This document shows positions 1-6,198 of a stretch of DNA of 8,756 nt, in pieces. The first letter of the stretch is position 1. Every line of letters begins with the position of its first letter. The position numbers and the translations under genes are program-made. Location: positions 1 through 8,756 of the forward strand of contig JARFRJ010000363.1 of assembly GCA_029287305.1 (NCBI GenBank), in the 5' to 3' direction. This DNA comes from Hyphomonas sp. (GTDB lineage: Bacteria; Pseudomonadota; Alphaproteobacteria; Caulobacterales; Hyphomonadaceae). The notes beneath the pieces were generated by a model, which was given only the letters and a program-made list of their open reading frames with translations, was not told the origin of the DNA and did not search any database.

Positions 1-482
1 GACTCAAAACTGCCTATAAAATCAATACCTATCTCTTTTGATTTGTTTTTTTGTATGAACGGTAATTGCCGGGGCATATTGCGCACCATCATTAGTGGGA
101 GAGCCTCCTTAAATGATAATTCACAGAACGTTTTATGAAAGGGATGTGTTTTAACCCGTATTATATGCCTGTATAAGCTAAATGTGCGCGTGTATGGGTT
201 ACGTATAAAGGCAAATTTTTTCAAAAGAGTATATTTCGAGGCACCCAATATACGTTGTGCGTCTCGTAAACTCGCATGTGGCCTTATCCCTGTTATGCGC
301 TCAATATGATCACCTTGTCTGTAAAATAGCGTGACGAGACGGCCCACACCTCTGATTTGTGGCCATCCATAAGCAATGTTATCTTCCCAACGGCTATAAG
401 CAAGCAGCGATTGAGCTATAGATGTCCCACCTGTTTTGGGAATATGACAAAAAATGAATTTATATTTCCATGAAATAAGCAT
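1..482 (-). CDS. Sulfotransferase family 2-type protein (partial, 3' end beyond left edge)
   Basis: Reading the minus strand from the ATG at 482 gives 160 uninterrupted codons that run off the window. Near the N-terminus (residues 13-21) lies HIPKTGGTS, the 5'-phosphosulfate loop of PAPS-dependent sulfotransferases. At residues 90-106 is FAFIRNPYTRTFSLYRH, the 3'-phosphate-binding motif with Arg94 and Ser102. A conserved-looking His69 in HASLRDAQRIL precedes it. This spacing fits the Sulfotransfer_2 family, which transfers sulfate from PAPS to sugars or other hydroxyl acceptors; the acceptor cannot be told. An in-frame TAA sits directly upstream of the ATG, so this is the first possible ATG; only a weak AAAAG lies before it as a ribosome site. 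Families of this type usually run a little over 200 residues, so the C-terminus is missing only because of the window edge. It lies tandem to, but 137 bp from, the tetR gene, and no functional link is evident. Confidence 0.87.
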   Translation of the reverse strand, partial: MLISWKYKFIFCHIPKTGGTSIAQSLLAYSRWEDNIAYGWPQIRGVGRLVTLFYRQGDHIERITGIRPHASLRDAQRILGASKYTLLKKFAFIRNPYTRTFSLYRHIIRVKTHPFHKTFCELSFKEALPLMMVRNMPRQLPFIQKNKSKEIGIDFIGSFE

Positions 483-581
483 CTTTTAGTGCGACCGTCT
501 ATGATAATTGGAGAATAGTTTAAGTAACATACAAGTCCAGTTTGAGTTTATATAAGCGATATATAGACCTTATTTTTATTC

Positions 582-602
582 CCATGATTATATATATCAT
601 GG
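582..602. repeat. Inverted repeat (7-bp arms, 7-nt AT loop) between tetR and the sulfotransferase gene
   Basis: CCATGAT at 582-588 and its exact reverse complement ATCATGG at 596-602 flank an AT-only heptamer. It sits 17 bp beyond the tetR stop codon. It could be a weak terminator for tetR or an operator upstream of the sulfotransferase gene. No T-tract follows it in the tetR direction (minus-strand reading continues GAATAAAAATAAGG), so it is not a canonical terminator. The rest of 483-619 is AT-rich with no promoter I can place confidently. Confidence 0.35.
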
Positions 603-619
603 AAACAGATCTTGGGCCT

Positions 620-1231
620 TCACCTCGAAAAGTTTTCAATATAAGCCATTAAAGAGTGTGCAAGCATATCCAATTGCTGGTCAATTATGCGCGTTTCATG
701 TTCAAGGGTGTGCAACATAGCCAGCCCTCGTAAATGCGCGTTTACGAAATACTGTATCGACACTGCAGCGTCTTTGGACAAGCAAACGCTGTCAAAAACG
801 CGCATAATGAAATCTTCATGTGCCCGCTTAGCCGTACTTTGCCAGTCTCTAATCTCACTACGCATGTAATCTTTCGGGTCCGTTCCCAGAATAATATTCC
901 AGACCGCTATATATTTAGGATCCCCATAGGCACGCCATTGCTCGGTAACAATAAATTTGCAGCGATCTGCAAGGGAGAGGGCCTGCACACTTTGCAAATC
1001 TGGTTTTATATCCTGGTTAAAAATGCGCTCATTAAAAACCGCCCGCATAAGAGCTTGCTTTGTCGAAAAATGATGCTGAACAGCCCCTGTCGTTAACCCT
1101 GCGCGCTTCGCGATTGTAGCTATAGAGGCGGCTTTAAACCCCTTCTCAATCAAAACATCCGCGGTTGCATCAAGAAGAGCCCGCCGTGTTTGCGCGCGAC
1201 GTTCAGCCTGGCTTTTGGGTCCTTCTTTCAT
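620..1231 (-). CDS. TetR/AcrR family transcriptional regulator
   Basis: A 203-residue protein of typical TetR length. Residues about 14-62 form the N-terminal helix-turn-helix domain: an ALLDATADVLIEKGF helix, then SIATIAKRAGLTTGAVQHHF, the TetR recognition region ending in the usual HHF-K-aLm element. Residues 65-203 are an all-helical ligand/dimerisation domain without recognisable identity, so the inducer is unknown. The gene is divergent from the ABM-M24-putA set. The 62 bp between them is full of inverted repeats overlapping a TATAAT box, which strongly suggests that it represses that operon and itself. The ATG at 1231 is preceded by only a weak ribosome site. In-frame internal ATGs lie too far into the HTH to be better starts. 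Fold and role as a repressor are confident; the effector is not known. Confidence 0.93.
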   Translation of the reverse strand: MKEGPKSQAERRAQTRRALLDATADVLIEKGFKAASIATIAKRAGLTTGAVQHHFSTKQALMRAVFNERIFNQDIKPDLQSVQALSLADRCKFIVTEQWRAYGDPKYIAVWNIILGTDPKDYMRSEIRDWQSTAKRAHEDFIMRVFDSVCLSKDAAVSIQYFVNAHLRGLAMLHTLEHETRIIDQQLDMLAHSLMAYIENFSR

Positions 1232-1244
1232 GACGCTTATTTAC

Positions 1245-1258
1245 ATTATGATCATAAT
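1245..1258. repeat. Perfect 14-bp palindrome ATTATGATCATAAT (likely operator core)
   Basis: The 14 bases equal their own reverse complement. Extending outward by three bases on each side gives ACA on the left and ACA on the right instead of ACA/TGT, so the flanks are only partly symmetric. It lies 13 bp upstream of the tetR start codon and overlaps the expected -35 position of the rightward promoter, a good location for mutual control of both genes. Confidence 0.6.
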
Positions 1259-1274
1259 ACATTACAATTATAAT
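1246..1274 (+). promoter_or_regulatory. Candidate promoter for the ABM-M24-putA operon
   Basis: A perfect TATAAT lies at 1269-1274. Seventeen bases upstream is TTATGA (1246-1251), a poor match to TTGACA. Transcription would start near 1281, leaving a short leader before the ATG at 1294. The -10 box sits inside the palindromic octamer ATTATAAT (1267-1274), so TATAAT also reads on the minus strand and could serve tetR. No good minus-strand -35 was found. Confidence 0.45.
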
Positions 1275-1283
1275 GTAAATTAA

Positions 1284-1288
1284 AGGAG
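1284..1288 (+). promoter_or_regulatory. Shine-Dalgarno site AGGAG for the ABM-like gene
   Basis: AGGAG (within AAAGGAG) ends five bases before the ATG at 1294. It is a strong ribosome site and supports that start codon. Confidence 0.75.
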
Positions 1289-1293
1289 ATTGT

Positions 1294-1641
1294 ATGCCAG
1301 TTCGTAGTATCCTGACCTTCAACGTTCAAGACGGTGCCGAGGCAATGTTCAAAACAAACTATCTGGAGAAAGGCTTCCTGCATCGCGCACAATTTGCACC
1401 CGGGTTTTTGCATGGAGAATTTCTGCACTCAGACACACAGCCGCGCAGTTTTATCGCAACAGCTCTATGGCGGTCCAAAGCCGATTATATGGCTTGGACA
1501 GCAGCGTATCTCGACATGTTTGCAGAAGAGGACATACAGGCTTTACGCGCCTGCCTGAAAACAGATCCTAAATCTCAAATCTACGATGTACTAACTCACA
1601 TAGCTGCCAAAAACTCGACCGAGAAAGCCCCACTAAAATGA
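1294..1641 (+). CDS. ABM-like dimeric alpha/beta-barrel protein
   Basis: A 115-residue soluble protein with no signal peptide. It opens with a beta strand typical of the fold (RSILTFNVQDGAEAMF, residues 4-19) and carries FIATALWRSKADYMAW at 53-68, the strand-plus-helix pattern 'W-x-S-x-x-x-Y-x-x-W' seen in the antibiotic biosynthesis monooxygenase (ABM)/dimeric alpha-beta barrel superfamily. Such small proteins are cofactor-free monooxygenases, isomerases or simple ligand-binding partners; the sequence does not say which applies here. The start is fixed by a strong AGGAG. Its stop overlaps the start of the M24 gene by 4 nt (ATGA), suggesting translational coupling and a shared pathway. It is the first gene of the TetR-flanked operon, the usual position of a tightly controlled enzyme. 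Fold assignment is moderate; function is unknown. Confidence 0.72.
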   Translation: MPVRSILTFNVQDGAEAMFKTNYLEKGFLHRAQFAPGFLHGEFLHSDTQPRSFIATALWRSKADYMAWTAAYLDMFAEEDIQALRACLKTDPKSQIYDVLTHIAAKNSTEKAPLK

Positions 1642-2795
1642 TAAAACCCCGTTTTGATACGCCTGACGTCAAAGAAATACAAAGCCGCCTACAGCGCGTA
1701 TGCGAGAAAATGGCGCAAGATAATCTAACCCATTACGTCGCTGCCTGCCCGAACAATATTTTCTATCTAACCCATTTTGCAAATTATGTGCATGAGCGCC
1801 CCTTTATTCTTGTCATTTCAGCGTATGGCGACCTTTCCTTTATTGTTCCGAAACTGGAAATTCCGCACGTCAAAACGCGTATGATTGGAGATATTGAGCT
1901 TATTGAATATTTCGAATTTCCAGCACCCATCACGCAGGGATGGGATGCGAAATTTCAATCCCTGTTTCCCCCAAATGCACGAATAGGCGTTGAGTCAACC
2001 TGTCCCTTGCAAGTCTTTGAGGCAATACCTGCCGAGCCAATTCGCGCTGATATCATTGAAGATACGAGAATGATTAAGAGCGATTATGAGATCGGCCGCA
2101 TTACATATACAAGCAATATTGCATGCGCAGCTTTGAAGCGGCTTTTTGAACTCGCAAGACCCGGTATGGGTCTTCTGGAGGTGCATAGTCAGTGCCGGGC
2201 CTTGATGCTTATGCAAACACTCGCCGATAATCCATCCGCCAATATGCTCGCAACCAATGCAACCTCTGTATTCCAACCGCCCAGTGTCTCACACGATCCA
2301 CATAATTTCACGGACGTTTCTATGGTTATGGCAGAAGGCGGCCCCAATGTTTCGATAATCAACGGGACCTTGAATGGGTATGGCAGTGAGGTTGAACGCA
2401 CTTTCTTTCTAGGTGATGTGCCAGAGGCCTGTTTGAAACCTTATGAAACAATGATGCAGGCACGCGAATGTGCCTATCAAACGGCTATGCCAGGCACGCT
2501 TATGAGCGATGTCGACAGGGCTTGTAATGACATATTCAGAAAAGCCGGATATGCAGAAAACCTGCTCCACCGGACAGGTCATGGGATTGGCGTGACAGGG
2601 CATGAAGGCCCATTCTTCGCAGATGGGTATAATCGTGAAATCAAGCCCGGCATGATCTTCACTATTGAACCGGGTGTTTATTTGCAAGGCATAGGTGGGT
2701 TCCGACATTCCGATACGGTGTTGATCACAGATCAGGGCCCGGTCAGTCTGACCCCGATACAGGATAGCTTATCCGCGATGACATTTGCTCTGTAA
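1638..2795 (+). CDS. Creatinase-like M24 family hydrolase with a degenerate metal site
   Basis: A 385-residue protein with the two-domain creatinase/prolidase architecture: an N-terminal domain (about 15-140) and a C-terminal pita-bread fold (about 150-375). Landmarks are RMIKSDYEI (144-152), GYGSEVERTFFLG (247-259), HRTGHGIGVTGHEGP (311-325), FTIEPGVY (341-348) and GGFRHSDTVLIT (353-364). Compared with E. coli PepP, the five metal-ligand positions read Ile240 (Asp), Glu251 (Asp), His315 (His), Glu344 (Glu) and Ser358 (Glu), so a normal di-metal site is unlikely. The residues used by metal-free creatinase appear present: His222, Glu253 (of ERT), His315 and Glu344. Xaa-Pro peptidase is therefore a fold-level description only. 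Other substrates with an amide, guanidino or similar bond are possible, as in creatinase. It is cytoplasmic, with no signal peptide, and coupled by a 4-nt overlap to the ABM gene and 16 nt from putA. The link to proline catabolism is inferred from context. Confidence 0.88.
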   Translation: MIKPRFDTPDVKEIQSRLQRVCEKMAQDNLTHYVAACPNNIFYLTHFANYVHERPFILVISAYGDLSFIVPKLEIPHVKTRMIGDIELIEYFEFPAPITQGWDAKFQSLFPPNARIGVESTCPLQVFEAIPAEPIRADIIEDTRMIKSDYEIGRITYTSNIACAALKRLFELARPGMGLLEVHSQCRALMLMQTLADNPSANMLATNATSVFQPPSVSHDPHNFTDVSMVMAEGGPNVSIINGTLNGYGSEVERTFFLGDVPEACLKPYETMMQARECAYQTAMPGTLMSDVDRACNDIFRKAGYAENLLHRTGHGIGVTGHEGPFFADGYNREIKPGMIFTIEPGVYLQGIGGFRHSDTVLITDQGPVSLTPIQDSLSAMTFAL

Positions 2796-2811
2796 TACTC
2801 TAAGATATTAT

Positions 2812-5800
2812 ATGGCTTATACTGAGATGGAGCATACTCTGACAGACATATCCACACTCGCCCATTGGGATGATATAGACACGCATAAATTTGCCGATGA
2901 GGAAGCCTATATAGAGGCCTGCCTCAATGAGGCCGCTGGCCTTAGTTTAAGCGAGCGCTATGGCATTTTGCAGCGCGGTGTCGAACTCGTCAAAACCGCG
3001 CGAATGCAGGCCCGCCGAAAAGGATTGATGGAAAGTTTTCTGGAAGAATTTGGCCTGTCCAATTCTGAAGGTCTGGCGCTGATGTGTCTGGCTGAAGCCC
3101 TTTTGCGCGTGCCAGATATCGAGACACGCGACGATCTCATTGCAGAGAAAATCAAAAGCGGCGATTGGGGCGTCCATATGGGTCAGTCGGATAGCTGGCG
3201 TGTCAATGCCTCAACTCTCGGATTGATGCTGACAGGCCGGATCGTGTCCTTGCCCAAATCCGCTACCAAGGGCCCAGGCACGCTTTTATCCAATCTGATA
3301 CGTGAAAGCGGTGAGCCGGTTATTCGCGCCGCGGTGATGCAAGCCATGCGGATAATGGGCGAGCAATTCGTGCTTGGACGCACCATAAAAGAAGCCCTTA
3401 AGCGCGGTAAAAAAGACGTCAAATCCGGCAGAGCGGCGCATTTCAGCTTTGATATGCTGGGTGAGGGCGCGCGCACTCTGGCCGATGCGGACGGATATTT
3501 CGAAGCCTATCGCAACGCTTTGGAGACGTTGAGCCAGTCGACCGATCCAGATGTGCGTCCTGAAAATCAAAGCGGTATTTCCATTAAACTGTCCGCTTTG
3601 CATCCGCGCTATGAAGCTCGTCAAGAAGCGCAAATTATGGGCGCGCTTTATCCGCGCCTTCTGGACCTCGCCCAAATCGCTGCGCGTGCCAATATCAATC
3701 TCTGCCTAGATGCCGAGGAAGCCGACCGCCTTGTTCTGTCCTTAAAACTCTTTGAGCGCCTCGCCCGCGAACCGAGCCTGAAAGACTGGCAAGGCCTCGG
3801 TCTTGCGGTTCAGGCCTATCAGAAACGCGCGCTTAGTGTTTTGGAAAAACTGGCCCTATTGGCCCGCCAGACGGACCGACGATTTATGGTCCGCCTCGTA
3901 AAAGGGGCCTATTGGGACAGTGAGATTAAACATGCGCAAATAGAAGGCTTTGAGAATTATCCGGTTTTCACCACCAAGGCCGGAACCGATGTAAATTTTC
4001 TTGCCTGCGCAAATTTTTTGCTTCAGGCGGGCGATCCTCTTTATCCGCAATTTGCAACACATAATGCGCACAGCCTTGCCGCGATTGAAACTTTGGCCCG
4101 TAAGCATGGCGACCCGGCGTTTGAATTTCAGCGTCTGCATGGCATGGGCGGTGCCTTATATGATGCAGCGGGCAGCACAGAAGGTCGCGCGGCAGGGGTG
4201 CGCATCTATGCGCCCGTGGGGCCACATCACCATCTACTGCCCTATCTGGTGCGCCGCCTGCTTGAAAACGGTGCCAATAGTAGTTTTGTCCATTCCTTTC
4301 TGAACCCGGACATTCCACCAGAGGACATTATCACAGACCCTTTCACGAAACTGGAAGCCGGGCCGCGTCGGCATCCGAAAATACCCACACCGCCAAGACT
4401 GTTCGGGTCTGCCCGCCCAAATTCCACGGGCGTTGATCTTAGTCAGGCTGGGCGGCGGGCTGGGTTGGAAGCCTCTGTCCACGCGCTGCGCACAGGCGCT
4501 GAACTGAAAGCGGGCTCATTTATTGCCGGCAAAGAGGTTCACAATAGCCCCGCCCTGCCTGTCCATGCGCCGCATGATATATCCTTGCTTATTGGGGCTT
4601 ATAGCGAAGCGAAAACAGAAAATATTGAAGCGGCGATTATGAGCGCCCAAGCCTATCAACCCGAATGGGACGCCCTTGGCGGGGCCAAGCGGGCCGACAT
4701 ATTACGCGCCGTGGCAGATACGCTGGAGGCTCATCGCGCACGACTGATCGCCCTGATCGCGAGCGAAGCGGGCCGGACCCTGAAAGACGGAAGTGATGAG
4801 GTGCGCGAAGCGGTCGATTTTTGCCGCTATTATGCCTGTCAGGCTGAGGCCCATTTTGCCGCGCCGAAAAGCTTGCCGGGTCCAAGTGGAGAGGTGAACA
4901 CCCTGTCCTTGCATGGGCGCGGCGTATTTTGCGCGATCTCGCCATGGAATTTCCCTTTGGCGATTTTTACCGGGCAGATAATGGCGGCGCTGGCCGCAGG
5001 CAATACCGTGCTGGCCAAACCGGCTGAACAAACCTCGCTTATTGCCTGTGAAGCGGTGAAACTTTTTCATCAGGCCGGTGTCCCGCCGGAGGCTTTGCAC
5101 CTCTTGCTTGGCCCGGGCGAAACGGTCGGTGTTCAGCTTACTGAGGAGCCCCGCATTGACGGATATTGCTTCACAGGCGGAACGCAGACCGCGCATCATA
5201 TTCACCGCGCCATTGCTAAGCGCGAAGGGGCAATCCCCACGCTGATCGCTGAAACCGGCGGGCTTAATGCGATGTTTGTCGATACGACGGCCTTGCGCGA
5301 ACAGGTCATAGATGATGTGATCATGTCTGCTTTCGGGTCCGCCGGACAGCGCTGTTCAGCCCTTCGATTGGCCTTTTTGCCAACCGCCTTGTTCGATGAA
5401 TTTTCACAAGGCCTGATCGGCGCGATGGAGGCGCTGCATTTTGGCGATCCAGGAAACTCTATAACCGATATCGGCCCGCTGATTGACGCCGAGACACGCG
5501 CCAGCCTGTCACAATATCTGGCTCATTTACCGGAAGGAATGCGCCTTCTTCATCACTGTGATGTCGGAGATATTGCCAAAACGGGATATGGATTTGGCCC
5601 CGCCCTTGTTGAAATAGGCAGTCTGGACGCTTTGACAGAAGAAAAATTCGGCCCGATCTTGCACATTATCCGCTATGATCCGGATGATTTAGCCGGATTG
5701 AGCGAACAATTGCGCAAAACGGACTATGGTCTGACCCTCGGCATTCATTCCAGATTAGAAAGCTTCCAAGAGAAAATCCGGGCCGCCTGTCCGGTTGGCA

Positions 5801-5994
5801 ATACATATGTAAACCGAAATATGATCGGCGCGATGGTCGGCGTTCAACCCTTTGGCGGACATGGATTGTCTGGCACAGGCCCGAAAGCTGGCGGCCCGTA
5901 TTATCTACAGAGATTTGCCACCGAGCGGACCTTGACCCTCAACACCGCCGCACAAGGCGGCGATCCGGAGCTCCTCAATTTAACTGGATTATAG
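2812..5994 (+). CDS. putA: Bifunctional proline dehydrogenase / L-glutamate gamma-semialdehyde dehydrogenase PutA
   Basis: Oxidises proline to P5C with FAD and the quinone pool, then P5C/glutamate semialdehyde to glutamate with NAD+, with channelling between sites. In 1060-residue numbering, a helical PutA arm domain comes first (about 20-200; ALMCLAEALLRVPDIETRD). The proline dehydrogenase barrel (about 205-500) keeps every pocket residue I could align with E. coli PutA: Lys259, Asp300, Tyr367, Tyr466, Arg481, Arg482 and Glu485. The aldehyde dehydrogenase part (about 560-1040) has Asn713 in SPWNFP, Glu814 in AETGG and nucleophile Cys848 in GSAGQRCSALR, ending with QPFGGHGLSGTGPKAGGP. There is no N-terminal ribbon-helix-helix domain and no long C-terminal extension, so it is a short, non-DNA-binding PutA. 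Start: ATG 2812 with a weak AAGA upstream is preferred. TTG 2785 (overlapping the M24 gene) and ATG 2827 are alternatives. No PutR-type regulator is adjacent, and transcription probably comes from the TetR-controlled promoter upstream. Confidence 0.97.
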   Translation: MAYTEMEHTLTDISTLAHWDDIDTHKFADEEAYIEACLNEAAGLSLSERYGILQRGVELVKTARMQARRKGLMESFLEEFGLSNSEGLALMCLAEALLRVPDIETRDDLIAEKIKSGDWGVHMGQSDSWRVNASTLGLMLTGRIVSLPKSATKGPGTLLSNLIRESGEPVIRAAVMQAMRIMGEQFVLGRTIKEALKRGKKDVKSGRAAHFSFDMLGEGARTLADADGYFEAYRNALETLSQSTDPDVRPENQSGISIKLSALHPRYEARQEAQIMGALYPRLLDLAQIAARANINLCLDAEEADRLVLSLKLFERLAREPSLKDWQGLGLAVQAYQKRALSVLEKLALLARQTDRRFMVRLVKGAYWDSEIKHAQIEGFENYPVFTTKAGTDVNFLACANFLLQAGDPLYPQFATHNAHSLAAIETLARKHGDPAFEFQRLHGMGGALYDAAGSTEGRAAGVRIYAPVGPHHHLLPYLVRRLLENGANSSFVHSFLNPDIPPEDIITDPFTKLEAGPRRHPKIPTPPRLFGSARPNSTGVDLSQAGRRAGLEASVHALRTGAELKAGSFIAGKEVHNSPALPVHAPHDISLLIGAYSEAKTENIEAAIMSAQAYQPEWDALGGAKRADILRAVADTLEAHRARLIALIASEAGRTLKDGSDEVREAVDFCRYYACQAEAHFAAPKSLPGPSGEVNTLSLHGRGVFCAISPWNFPLAIFTGQIMAALAAGNTVLAKPAEQTSLIACEAVKLFHQAGVPPEALHLLLGPGETVGVQLTEEPRIDGYCFTGGTQTAHHIHRAIAKREGAIPTLIAETGGLNAMFVDTTALREQVIDDVIMSAFGSAGQRCSALRLAFLPTALFDEFSQGLIGAMEALHFGDPGNSITDIGPLIDAETRASLSQYLAHLPEGMRLLHHCDVGDIAKTGYGFGPALVEIGSLDALTEEKFGPILHIIRYDPDDLAGLSEQLRKTDYGLTLGIHSRLESFQEKIRAACPVGNTYVNRNMIGAMVGVQPFGGHGLSGTGPKAGGPYYLQRFATERTLTLNTAAQGGDPELLNLTGL

Positions 5995-6072
5995 AAAAGT
6001 TGCGAGCAAGAATATATGTTAACGGCTGAATAGGCGCCATATCGTGTCCAATGAGGACCCATATGATAATAA

Positions 6073-6126
6073 AGCGCTTCTCGGCGACGTGCACGCGGTT
6101 CGCAGACGCGCTCTAAGTTTTAATTT
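6073..6126 (+). terminator. Candidate intrinsic terminator after putA
   Basis: AGCGC (6073-6077) pairs with GCGCT (6108-6112). After a 1x1 mismatch, TCT/AGA pair, then past a 2-nt bulge GCGA (6084-6087) pairs with TCGC (6100-6103). A T-rich tail, TTTTAATTTT, follows the stem after a few bases. The stem is imperfect and the tail is broken by AA and starts slightly late, so efficiency is uncertain. Its position about 80 bp after the putA stop fits the end of the operon. The remainder of 5995-6198 shows no clear promoter for uup. Confidence 0.5.
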
Positions 6127-6198
6127 TGAAAGACGGGAGCAGAAACTTCCCTTAATCTTTCTCTTGCATATTTTTCTCCAGATCGTCACAACCGGACT

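Larger units (their letters stand above)
1239..1280. promoter_or_regulatory. Candidate TetR operator: long inverted repeat spanning the divergent promoter region
   Basis: ATTTACATTAT (1239-1249) and its exact reverse complement ATAATGTAAAT (1270-1280) face each other across a 20-bp centre. Inside are two further symmetric elements: the perfect 14-bp palindrome ATTATGATCATAAT (1245-1258), and TTACA/TGTAA (1262-1266/1274-1278) around an AT core. TetR proteins bind such 14-20 bp palindromes between divergent genes. The nested arrangement may allow two dimers to bind and would cover the TATAAT box of the rightward promoter. Binding is inferred from position and symmetry. Confidence 0.65.

Noticed and set aside
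549..563. TATAT-AAGCG-ATATA dyad
   Set aside because: Five A/T-only pairs in an AT-rich gap arise easily by chance and no promoter or gene boundary is tied to it.
734..1096. 120-codon frame antisense to tetR
   Set aside because: It lies wholly within the well-supported tetR gene on the opposite strand and has no recognisable motifs.
1638..2795. Straight call as Xaa-Pro dipeptidase/aminopeptidase (pepQ/pepP)
   Set aside because: The fold fits, but Ile240 and Ser358 replace metal ligands, so the peptidase name and symbol are not supported.
3286..3675. 129-codon minus-strand frame inside putA, as well as several similar ones up to 5205
   Set aside because: These are opposite-strand shadows of a fully conserved PutA whose active-site residues are all in place.
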